From Limonium bicolor (lineage: Eukaryota; Streptophyta; Magnoliopsida; Caryophyllales; Plumbaginaceae), in NCBI GenBank assembly GCA_023374045.1, contig CM041780.1, positions 37,277,030 to 37,341,029 of the forward strand: 64,000 bases of DNA. Reading direction: 5' to 3'. Under the pieces are notes generated by a model. It saw nothing but the letters and a program-made list of their open reading frames with translations. It was not told where the DNA came from and did not search any database. Position 1 is the first letter of the stretch; every line of letters begins with the position of its first letter. Positions 13,150 to 23,228 of this stretch are shown piece by piece. Position numbers and translations under genes: made by a program.

Positions 13150-13534
13150 GAAAATGAATCTGAGAGAAGACACAAGTTTAAGCTCCACATACCTCAAGTA
13201 TCCATCCATGATCCGTCATCTTCATCACACCCTATGGCACGTATAGCTTTAAATACTCTGACTTGATAGTTGTGTATCTAATCATGTGAAAGTAACAGAT
13301 CGAATGCGTAAATCCACCAAATGTCAAAATTCAATGGTCTAGAAGTATGCCCATGAGCGAGAAATGAGTGGCAAACCCAAATACGTCGAGTGTAGATTAG
13401 GAAGCACCACATAAAGCATATAGCCTGATCCTATGAGGATGAAATTTGTTCGCGCGTTTAATCAAGAAATACTGGGGGCAATCGATCGTTCCGATCGATT
13501 GCCATGAACTCTAGCTCAGATTGTCCTAAGGAAA
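13150..13534. other. unassigned spacer between two retroelements
   Basis: About 385 bp between the end of LTR_B and the truncated 3' LTR of the - strand element. No gene or known repeat is recognised. It could be target DNA of an older element or filler from the rearrangement that truncated the LTR. It contains a perfect 12-bp palindrome at 13477-13503. Confidence 0.5.
13477..13503. repeat. perfect 12-bp inverted repeat with 3-nt spacer
   Basis: GGCAATCGATCG and its exact reverse complement are separated by TTC. The right arm shares ATTGCCATG with the bases just outside the other end of the - strand element (27346-27354). This may be coincidence or a trace of the insertion site. Confidence 0.7.
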
Positions 13535-13877
13535 AAATACTGGGTTCCTTTGGTGTTCAACTATTTGATTCCTATACATACATGAAGTTATATGATCAAT
13601 GATCTATTATTGATCCAACTCATTTTCTTCATTAATATTCCAATGCACACTTACTACTTCTTTAGATCCATACTTGATTATGAAAAGCCATTCTTTTCTT
13701 ATTACTCCTTAAACTTGCTTTCTTACTCATGTGTATACTTTCTTACATTTACTACTTCATTAATGGTTTACTACTACATATATATATATATGCATATGTG
13801 TGTATAGGCATCTATATATATGTACATATGATTACTATAATCACATAATAAAAATATTTATTTTATTTTATTTTTAC

Positions 13878-14280
13878 TCGACCGACCTTACCCAGGGTCG
13901 GACCCAAGGTCGGTCGAAGTCAGTAGGTTTCATCGCTGAAGAATTTAAACCCGATCGACCTTGTATGTCCGGTCCCCAAGGTCGGTCCAAGTCAGTAAGT
14001 TCTGGTTTCGAAAATTTAAGACCCGACCGACCTTGTAAGTCCGGTCCCAAGGTTAATCATTCCAGTGAGTTACATTACGTGAAAATTTCAGGCTGACAGC
14101 CGACCTTGCAAGTCCGGTCCCAAGGTCGGTCCATTCCAGTAGGTTTTCATACGGGAAATTCAGGTCCGACCGACCTTGCAAGTCCGGTCCCAAGGTCGGT
14201 CCATTCCAGTAGGTTCCCGTCTCTGTAATTCAGGGCTCGACCGACCTTGCAAGTTCGGTCCCAAGGCCAGTCCGGCCCAG
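13878..14280 (-). repeat. hairpin array in truncated 3' LTR
   Basis: Six units with CGACCGACCTT...AAGGTCGGTC stems and CCATTCCAGTAGGT spacers, the reverse complement of the CTGGAATGG spacer seen in the + strand LTRs. Confidence 0.78.
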
Positions 14281-15827
14281 TACTTCAGTTTTAAAATCTG
14301 TTTTTGGTGTTTTACTTTCCCACTGCTTCCCTAACCTTTACCAATACATTCCCCACATGTTTAAAACTCATTAAACCCTCTAAATCGCCTTAGTTCATCT
14401 ACCAAACACATTACTCAATCCTAGATTTACTTACACATTTTTCCTCATTTCATTCCAACACTTATACTAGTTTTGATTTCACTAATGCTACAGATTTTGT
14501 TCTTCCCTCTTGTGCTACAGATTTTCACCTTAACTTCTATCCTCCAATACTTTCTCAACTAATGCCACTCCTAGCATTCTAAATACATTATCTTACATCC
14601 TAATTCTATCCCATTAACTAGTTCTTCTCCAAATCTGTTTCGAGATACTAAACTACTCCCTTTACACTCTCCAAATACACCTAGTTACTACCTAGGTTAT
14701 TTCCTCTTCTTACACAACTAAGTCCTCTAGTTTCTAGGCAAATTTGGACATAGTCTCCCCCTATATTTTTAACATTACCCACACATTGTTTCAGCTCACA
14801 AATTGCTCATTCCTACACCTGTTTATCCAATGCATCATGCCCACATTTCAACTCCATTACAACACAACAAAATTCCTGCACATACACATTCAATACCCAA
14901 TGTTTCCCCAAGCTTTTAAACATCATTTAAAAACTTCAAAACTGTTACATTACCATTCTTCACTATGCTACAACATACTTACTACTCATACTACATACAT
15001 TACTCATTTTTAAATACTTAAAATCTGTTACAATACAATACAGAAAACTAACTCAAGGTAGGGGTATTTACCTTGCCTTGCTAGTTTTTTCTCTCTTTCC
15101 TTCCCTTCTCTTCTTTTCCTCTTTCTTTCTCTCTTGTTCTCGGTTCCAATGGGGTTCACACACCAATGCTACAGTCCATATCAATACACACAACTACTTA
15201 GGAAACTATCTTTACTAATCTAGGGTTTATGCTTGTTTAAAGTTTAGAATGAAGCATTACCTTCCAATGGATAGATGGAGTGGGGGACAGCAACCCAAGA
15301 AAGATTCCAACACCAATGATAAAGCCATAATCGGCTAGAATGCAAGGCACCAAACAAGGGTTTAGTTTGAATTTTCGTTTTGCCAACAAGGGCTAGAAAA
15401 AGATGAGTTTTCGAGATTATTTTTACCTCAAGATAACAAGGAGGTGAAGGTGCTTCTAATGGTGGTCCTCAAGCTCCAAATGCAGCACACCCATGGAGAT
15501 AAAAATGGGTGTTTTCGATTTTTGAAAGGAGGAAGGTGTTCTCCTTGATGAGAGGATTCCAACGGTACAAGTTTTATAATTTTTGGATAAGGATTAAGTG
15601 GTTAACAAGAGGAGAGAAGGTGGGTTTTGTGTGGGTTTCTTCAAATCCCCATGGCTATCGCCCAAGGAGGAAGAAAAGGAATAGAGAGGGTGAGGGAAAA
15701 ACATGAGAGAGGAATGGGGGTAGAGGAGAGAGAGTGCCACTTTGGTTTTTACTTATTTCCTTGTCTTTTAGCAAATAAGAGAAAATTAAGGAGAGTGTAA
15801 GAGAGGGAGGGCAAATCGGCCACCCTA

Positions 15828-15878
15828 CACACACACACACACCACACACACCCACACACACACACAACACACCACACA

Positions 15879-15917
<39 letters not shown>

Positions 15918-15949
15918 ACACACACACACACACACACCACACACCACAC

Positions 15950-16033
<84 letters not shown>

Positions 16034-16098
16034 ACACACACACACACACCCACACCCACACCACACACACACACACACACACACACCACACACACACA

Positions 16099-16147
<49 letters not shown>

Positions 16148-16197
16148 ACACACACACACCCACAACACACACCACACCACACACACACACACACACA
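15828..16197. repeat. large imperfect CA/TG microsatellite
   Basis: About 370 bp of almost pure CA with occasional CCA interruptions. The same site in the partner LTR (26940-26955) has only about eight CA units, so the repeat expanded after insertion or during decay of this LTR. The reading frames rich in Val/Cys across it are artefacts. Confidence 0.95.
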
Positions 16198-16586
16198 TTT
16201 TTGATTTTTATTTGCAGCAGTAGACACATTAGTTTTACTTATTTGCGTCTCACCCCACAACTTCCCGGTTGTTAAAGTTTTTACTAACCGGAACCCGTTT
16301 TCTGGAATTTTCTCGTTTAATTAATTTTATTGGTTCCCAACCATTATTACCGTTTATTAATGACTATTTGGTTGACCAAAATTATTACGAGTCTATTTGA
16401 ATCGCCTAAAGTCGCATTTTCCCGGTTCCCTCGAAAAATGCACTTTAAGGTTCGTTTGTGCTTTTAATCCATTTTAAGGATCTGTTTTCTTCGGGATTTG
16501 TTCCCTCATGTTTATTTAGATGTAATTAAGCCTTTAAAACCGTAATTAGCCTAATTAATCACTGTTTTTAATTGCGGGGTATTTCA

Positions 16587-16602
16587 ATCTACCCCCCTTA
16601 AG
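16587..16602 (-). other. polypurine tract of - strand element
   Basis: The reverse complement reads CTTAAGGGGGGTAGAT directly before the LTR start TGAAATACCCCGC. It is the plus-strand primer site. Confidence 0.78.
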
Positions 16603-17074
16603 GAACTTTGCCCTCAAAGTTGCTCAAGGATTACGGTTTACTATTTCTACTCGTTTGGCAAACTAATTGCCACAATGCACTTTACTACCACCTTACAAGG
16701 TGTTCATAATTCTTGCACTACAAGCATACACCAGTTCAAATACTATACACAACACAATTCGATTCACGCATTCCGCAATACCATTTCACAATACCATTCA
16801 AAATACACTTCACATTGTCATTCGTGTCATATACTGTACAACACAAATGCATTTCTCATTACAGACATACCATACGCATTGCACCACATACTGGATACTA
16901 CTAGCACTACACTGTGCCAATAAAATACAATTAGCACTACATGTGCCAACAAAATACAGTTACAATACATACATACTATGCAATGCTAACCCGAAGCAAT
17001 GCAAAAGCAAAGAGGCTCTACCCCCTTAAAAGGGGTACGCTCCGTACCCTCCATACTATACGGATACAAGACAT
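16603..17074 (-). other. non-coding 3' tail of - strand element with second PPT-like motif
   Basis: Contains the GAGGGCAAAGTTC motif next to the PPT, A/C-rich low-complexity sequence with no conserved frame, and at 17015-17040 a palindromic GTACCCCTTTTAAGGGGGTAG motif just after the pol stop. That motif corresponds to 3391-3416 in the element at position 1. Confidence 0.65.
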
Positions 17075-20000
17075 CTAGTCTACAAATAGATTCGGGTACT
17101 TCGCCTTCATGGCGTCTTCTAATTCCCAAGTCGCTTCCTTGACATCGTGGTTAGACCACAAGACCTTCACCATTCGTACAGATTTATGGCGAGTGTCTCT
17201 TGTCTTCGTATCCAGGATGCGTAGTGGAGTCTCGACATATCTCATCGTCGGCTCTGGGGATAGTTGCTCGAGTTCTAATACATGAGAGGGATCGGCTATG
17301 TATTTCTTGAGTTGTGATACATGAAAGACATCTTGAACACTCCCCAATTCTTCAGGCAATGCTAGTCTATAAGCTACGTCTCTAATCCTCTCGGTAATCG
17401 TGTACGGGCCTACAAATTTCGAGCTCAGCTTACCCTTTTGGCCAAATCGAAAGACGCCCTTCATAGGTGAAACACGCAAGAACACTTGGTCGCCCACGGT
17501 GAACTCAAGGTCGCGTCGTCACACATCCACATAGGATTTCTGTCTATCTTGGGCTGCTTTCATGTTTGCTCGGATTTGTTGCACTTCCGCTTGTACTTGT
17601 TCTAAATACTCCGGTCCTATGATGACCGCTTCACTTGACTCATCCCAGCACAACGGGGTACGGCAAGGTTTACCATACAAAGCTTGGAAAGGCAACATCT
17701 TAATCGAAGCGTGATAGCTATTGTTATATGAAAACTCGATAAGATGAAGCTTATCTATCCAGCTCCCCTGGAAGTCTAAGGCACATGCCCTAAGCATATC
17801 CTCTAGTGTCTAGATGGTCCTTTCTGTCTGACCGTCGGTCTGTGGATGGAAGGCATTGCTAAGCTTCAACTCAGTACCCAGCGCTTCCCGTGTTGTTCTC
17901 CAGTATCTCGAAAGAAATCTGGTGTCGCGGTCAGATACTATGGTTTTCGGGACTCCATGGTGTCGGATGATCTCCTTGTCAAATAGCTCCATGAGCTTCG
18001 CCACCTTCCAGGTGTCCTTCATCGGTATGAATCGGGAAACCTTGGTGAGATGATCGACTACTACCCAGATCATGTTGAGTCCTCCCCTGGCAGGTGGGAG
18101 TCCAACAACAAAATCCATGGAGATATCATGGAATTTCCACTCTGGAATGGGCATAGATTGCACCATTCCTCCCGGTCTTCGGTGCTCGAACTTCACCTTC
18201 TGGCATGTGAGACACCTCAGAACATACTCAGTCACGTCGGATTTCATTCCTGACCACCAGAAGTACCTCTTCATGTCTTTGTACATTTTAGAGGCTCCTG
18301 GATGGACATGCAATGTGGAACAGTGTGACTCTCACAGAATGCGATCCCTTAGCTCAGCATTGCTTTGGGGGACGCATAATCTGCCATTCAGTTGGATCAG
18401 ACCATCTTCATGCAATTTGAAGTCGTACTTTCGGCCCTCGAAGGTACCCTCTGTGATTTTCTGTCTGATCTCTGTGAAGTAAGGGTCACTCAACTGAGTG
18501 TCTCGCACCTCGTCAACCAAGCTAGAAGAAGCGAGTAGCGAATGGAGCGAGTGTGCTTGACGACTCAGGGCGTCGGCTACAATGTTTACCTTCCCTTCTT
18601 TATACTGGAGGTTGATGTCGTAATCCGAGAGGAAATCCATCCACCTCCTCTGTCTTAGATTCAGTTCCTTCTGTGTGAATACATACTGTAAACTTTTGTG
18701 GTCGGAGTAGATGGTGATGCTTACCCCATAGAGATAGTGTCGTCATATCTTCAAGGCGAAGACAATGGCTCCTAATTCTAGGTCGTGTGTCGGGTAATTC
18801 TCCTCATGCTTTTTCAGCTGGCGGGAGGCGTAAGCTACTACCTTGCCATGCTGCATAAGTACGCATCCCATGCCCTTGCCCGATGCATCACAATACACCT
18901 CAAATCCCTCTGTGCCCTCTGGAAGAGTGAGAATTAGCGCTGAGGTCAATGAGTCTTTTAGGCTCTAGAAGGATACCTCGCACTCATCTGTCCACACAAA
19001 CGGTGCATCTTTCTTCATCAATGACGTCATGGGCTTAGCGACTTTCGAGAAGTCCTTTACAAACCTCCGGTAATAACCGGCTAAACCAAGAAAGCTCCGG
19101 ATGTCGGTAACAGTCTTAGGTCTAGGCCATGATTGTACTGCTTCGATTTTGGATGGATCTACTGAAATACCCGCGCTCAAGTTGATATGACTGAGGAATG
19201 ATACCTGATCTAGCCAAAACTCGCATTTGGAGAACTTCGCATACAGCTGGTTCTCGCGCAGTGTCTCAAGTACTCTTCTCAAATGACTTTCATGCTCTTT
19301 TGCTGACTTCGAATACACAAGGATGTCGTCGATGAATACTACTACTGAAGCATCCAGCTGATCACTGAATAATCGATTCATTAAGTCCATGAATTTGGCT
19401 GGTGCGTTAGACAAACCGAATGGCATCACCGTGAATTTGTAGTGGCCATATCTTGTTCGGAATGTAGTTTTCTCAATGTCTTGCTCTTTGATAGCAATTT
19501 GGTGATATCCGAATCGGAGATCAATCTTAGAAAAGACTGATGCTCCCTTCAACTGATCGAACAGGTCGTCGATGCGTGGCAATGGGTACTTATTCTTTAC
19601 AGTGACCGTATTCAGTTCACGGTAGTCGATGCAGAGGCAGAGGCTACCATCCTTTTTCTTCACGAAGAGGACCGGTGCTCCCCAGGGTGATACGCTCGGG
19701 CGTATAAACCCTTTGTCGAGTAGATCACGTAGTTTCTCTTTAAGCTCTGTCATTTCTGCAGGTGCCATACGGTATGGTGCCCTAGCAATGGGACCAGTAC
19801 CAGGTACAAGGTCGATTTCGAACTCTACTGCTCTCTGTGGTGGCATACCAGGTAGCTCTTTTGGGAATACATCGGGAAATTCTGATACAACTGCTACATC
19901 ATTACTGAACTCTGGATCTCTCTCCAGATCTTGTACATGGCATAAATAGACATCATGTCCTTTTCTGAGCTCCCGATACATTGCCATAGCGGATATGACT

Positions 20001-20470
20001 GTAGTTGAACGCTCTCTCGGTCTCTAGCGGTATGAAACAGTGACCCCAGATGGACTCTTGAGCAGCAATCGGTGCTCGGCGCATAGGATCCGTCCCTTGT
20101 GCCGCTCCAACTAGTTCATTCCGATTATTAAGTCGAATCCCAACCCGTTGAATTCTATGAAGGAGATGGGAAACTCTTCGCCTTTGATTCTAATTGTGGC
20201 GGTGTGGTAGTACTTGGTACATTTTACTCGCTCCTTCGACAGGAGAGTAACCAAGAAGTTTGGTAGCTCATCTGCGTCTAGCCCCAACCTCTTCACAAAA
20301 GATGGCGATACAAAGGTGTGAGAGGCGCCGGAGTCGAATAGTACTGAGGCTTCGATGCCTTTTACTGGGAAAGTTCCCGTTAGAATGGTACCGCTTTTGC
20401 CGGCTTGTGCTTCGGTGAGGATACTCAGGTTACCTTCAGTATCGAGTCCACAACCTATTGATTCATAAGA
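17075..20470 (-). pseudogene. pol: pol polyprotein with nonsense mutations, single frame
   Basis: The frame opens after a stop near 20471 and runs to TAA/TAG at 17077-17075 without a frameshift. Order: protease with DSGASHTF near 20330, RT (19987-19100) with catalytic FIDD encoded by 19336-19325, RNase H with YCDASGKG near 18890, zinc-binding HHCC region near 18310-18190, integrase core with SDRDTRF near 17930, and a C-terminal chromodomain-like segment (RILDTKTRDTRHKS, then WELED). In-frame stops lie at 20113-20111, 20026-20024, 18967-18965, 18745-18743, 18334-18332, 17812-17810 and 17521-17519. Where the other copy allows comparison they correspond to Trp, Gln or Arg codons, so they fit C-to-T or G-to-A transitions. 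The enzyme set is complete in outline but not expressible. Confidence 0.93.
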
Positions 20471-20597
20471 TTATAAGTAACGATGGTGGAACACAAGTGG
20501 AATTTAATAACTAACACTGCTTTTATTGAATAAACCAACCATCATACATACTGTGTCTCTAATACACGTTACTAATACATTACATGATATTACGAAT

Positions 20598-21356
20598 TTA
20601 ATACTTCCTAAAGGTAAGGTTCAGGCGTCCTGGTTTTATGTGTGTGGCATTGATTATTGCCGGTGGTGCCGTGTTCAACTTGATCTTCTTGATCCCGTGA
20701 TACAGCAACCTTGATTTTCCACCCATGATTAGGACATCTCCTGATCTCAATACAAATTTCTCTGCGAGGTCCACACGCTTCTGCTCGCTATACAAGAATA
20801 CGACGTCATCACCAATGGACCAAGACACTACAGGCACTCCTTGTTCAAGAGATTCCGTCGTCTTGTCCTTATCTTGGTGTAAGCCAAGTCATCCTTCTTT
20901 CTCATAGAAGTTGACGATACATAAATCTGCTTCAAGTGCAGGGATTGGTTCATCTTCACATTGTTGTGCAATTGCTATAGCTTGGGTGAGAAGCGTTTGG
21001 TATTCATTGGGTATTGATGGAGGTGTTGCTCCGTCTCCTGCTCGCGTCGTTTGGTATGTCTTGGTGTAAGGGTTCCAATCCTTTCCCAAGCACATCATCT
21101 TCAGCTTCATCGTTGCTCCACCGGGGAATTCGGGTGTATAAAATCCTCCTGGACCCATTCCTAGCTCGTTGCATCGTCAGATGATTGAAACTTGTGCTTC
21201 GGGTGTCAGGTATCCTCTTAATAAGATCATACCTGGGCGGATGACCTGACACTACTCATTGGTGAAGTGGTGAGTGGTAAGGTCAGCCTCTTCATGAAGT
21301 GGGCTTGGAGGTATTGGGTAACAAATATGGAATTTCCCTAAGGTGGTAAATTTCAT
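20598..21356 (-). pseudogene. AlkB-like 2OG-Fe(II) dioxygenase ORF inside retrotransposon
   Basis: A 252-codon frame from ATG 21356-21354 to TAA 20600-20598, with no introns, in the same sense as gag and pol and lying between them. It resembles the plant ALKBH1-type family (nucleic acid demethylases using Fe(II) and 2-oxoglutarate). Motifs by codon: GPGGFY and MMCLGKDWNP near 66-90; metal-binding HQD with His160 and Asp162; distal His220 in RLLYHG after GDVLIMGGKSR; and oxoglutarate-binding RLNLTFR with Arg244 and Arg250. Three in-frame stops occur: TAG codon 35 (21254-21252), TGA codon 60 (21179-21177) and TGA codon 156 (20891-20889). All are reachable by one C-to-T change, from CAG or CGA. 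An AATAAA on the - strand lies at 20527-20522. The lack of introns suggests capture through cDNA. Family identity is strong; substrate and past activity are unknown. Confidence 0.88.
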
Positions 21357-21558
21357 CTAGTGTGAGTTCTAGGCTCACTACTTCATTTCATGCTCAATAC
21401 ATACTTCAATTTTACTTACTCATGCTCAATTTCATACTTCAAGTACTTACGCATTCATGCATCCATTTATACAGATATTTCAATACTTAGACATGCTCCT
21501 CAAGGATTAAGGGTTACGGTTAATACCTAGGCCGGATTTAGTACCGGTCCCGTCACGG
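21357..21558 (-). other. non-coding leader between gag and AlkB-like ORF
   Basis: About 200 bp with two similar copies of GAAGTATG...ATTGAGCATGA and several GTAAGT donor-like sites. It ends in CACACTAG directly before the AlkB-like ATG, which resembles a 3' splice site. This may allow a spliced message for the dioxygenase, but that is inference. Confidence 0.45.
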
Positions 21559-21869
21559 TCAATGATGTGCAAGGCCGGCTGCCTCTGCAGTGCGCCCTTC
21601 TGGACCCCGGTACCCCTGTCCCTGTGAGGTGTGCTGGGCATGAGCATCGCCAGATGCAACCTCCTTGCCTTCACGCTGCTTGTAGCCCTGATAGTTGCTC
21701 TTGGGCTTCGAGTTTTCTAGGCATGCATTAGCACGGTGCCCCGGCTTCTGGCAGTTGTAGCAGTGGATCTCCCTTCCTTGGCAATCAGTGTCGGGATGAT
21801 CCTTGTTGCAATTTCGGCACACATAGCTGCGGCCATCATTTTGGCCCTCGCCATGGCCAAATCCAGAAC

Positions 21870-21962
21870 CTATAGCTTCCAAGTTAGCGAGGTTCGGTAT
21901 ACTTACAATACTCCATATACATACTAATTCATAAGTGTACTAGCTTGATTTCGGTTTCTTAC
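21870..21962 (-). other. probable intron 2 in gag
   Basis: Sense sequence has TACAAGG|GTAAGAAAC and AAGCTATAG|GTTCTGG, 93 nt, phase 1 on both sides, with an in-frame TAG inside. Removal joins PYKG to SGFGHGEG just before the Cys knuckles. Confidence 0.58.
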
Positions 21963-22242
21963 CCTTGTAGGGCTGAGACCTCAGTGGCTTCACTGCCACT
22001 GGTGCAGTGTAGGCAAGCTGTAACGGATCAGCTGCCTTACCCTTCTCAGCATGGGCACTGCCGTCTCCAGAGGTGTTCATCTGGTTTTGGTGGAAGTACT
22101 TCCCTTTCTTCTTCTTCCATGGTTTGGTTTGGTTTTGGTCGTCGGCGGTGTTACCCTTGCTGCTCACCTTGCGCTTCAGCACTTACTCCTCATCTCTTAG
22201 CTGCCAGGTGATCTCAACTCGAGATGCGACGTGGTAACACTC

Positions 22243-22330
22243 CTGAATTACTCGGCATTAGGTTACACATTTACATACGAGAATACTAATTCGTATTGTT
22301 CATGGCTTTTAAGGGTTCAACGTTGTTTAC
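22243..22330 (-). other. probable intron 1 in gag
   Basis: Sense sequence has CTTCAG|GTAAACAAC at the 5' side and GTAATTCAG|GAGTG at the 3' side, 88 nt, phase 0 on both sides, with an in-frame TAG inside. Removal joins the gag core to the Lys-rich region. Confidence 0.6.
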
Positions 22331-23211
22331 CTGAAGGGAGGTAAACCGTGCGAATCCCATGCCATACCGGAGTTGATGGCTCAATCCGCCGTAGAAGCGG
22401 TCGACCAAGACTTGGCCGGTATACCCAAGGTCGGGTAGAAGTCTGAGAAGAGAGGTGAAAGTGCGGTAATACTCATCAACCGTCATCTTCTCCGTCATCT
22501 TCAGGGCATCGAGCTCAAGCCGTTTCTTGGTCTTGACATGCTCGGGATAGTACTTTGATTGGAGGAGAGAGGTGAATGCTTCCCAACCGAATGCGGGGTC
22601 GGCTACGTGCTCGGCCTTGACGAGCTTCCACCAGTCCATAGCCGCGTCCTTGAGGTAATACGCAGCTATCCTCACTCGAACTCTAACGGGAGTCTCAAGT
22701 GTCTCTAATGCCGTCTCCATCTCGGAGATATTGGCCTCGAGTTTGGCGGGGTCGCTCTCGCCTCTAAAGCATGGAGGTCAAAGGTCGGCGACTGCCTTTA
22801 CCCAATTGGTTTCCCGGGGATGAGGTGGGTCGGGCTCTTGCTGTTGTTGTTGTTGTTGGTTTTGCTACGTCTGTTGTACCGCGGTGATTACTTGCGGTAG
22901 CATTTGTGCTACGGTGGCGGCGATGATTTCAGCTATCGTCTGCACGCCCGGTCCATCATTAGCCCCTCCTCTGGTTCGGCCTGAACCTCTTCCTGACATC
23001 TGAACAAGTGTGGTGGATTACATTAGATACTGTGACACTATGACCACGTGGTCTTGATTCAACAATGGTATCGTCTTTACAGACGTCAAGGGGTATCCGT
23101 TATTGCTAACGGTAAATCCTAGTTAGGTTTCTAATTCCCCGTTATAAAACGGTTGATAACCTAACTCGGTAATCACTACACTCGGTATTCTAATCATCCG
23201 AGCGAGACTTC

Positions 23212-23223
23212 GCTCTGATACCA
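23212..23223 (-). other. primer binding site, initiator Met tRNA
   Basis: The reverse complement is TGGTATCAGAGC, complementary to the 3' end of plant initiator-Met tRNA, five bases inside the LTR end. The next bases form a GAGCGA-AGTC-TCGCTC hairpin. Confidence 0.88.
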
Positions 23224-23228
23224 CTTTT

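Larger units (their letters stand above)
13535..16586 (-). repeat. 3' LTR of - strand element, truncated (3.05 kb)
   Basis: Closely matches 24629-27345 of the other LTR. The match stops near 13535, so about 1.4 kb at the LTR's 3' end (U5 side) is missing and no terminal TGTTACA is present. It contains the expanded CA repeat and a hairpin array (13878-14280). Confidence 0.82.
21559..22999 (-). pseudogene. gag: gag polyprotein with two likely introns and nonsense changes
   Basis: Starts at ATG 22999-22997 (MSGRGSGRTRGG), followed by a Gln-rich linker and the retrotransposon gag core (AAYYLKDAAMDWWKLV near 22660, YYRTFTSLLRLLPDLG near 22460). Then come a Lys-rich region and two Cys-rich knuckles, CRNCNKDHPDTDC and CYNCQKPGHRANAC (CX2CX4HX4C), near 21800-21710. 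The frame is preserved if 22330-22243 (88 nt, phase 0, CAG|GTAAAC...TTCAG|GAG) and 21962-21870 (93 nt, phase 1, GG|GTAAG...ATAG|GT) are spliced out; both contain in-frame stops. Further stops (TAG near 22865, TGA near 22780, TAA near 22190, TGA at 21561-21559) fit C-to-T changes. It would form the capsid and bind RNA. Confidence 0.82.

Noticed and set aside
15655..16260. Three overlapping long - strand ORFs of Cys/Val repeats
   Set aside because: They are translations of the CA/TG microsatellite in different frames.
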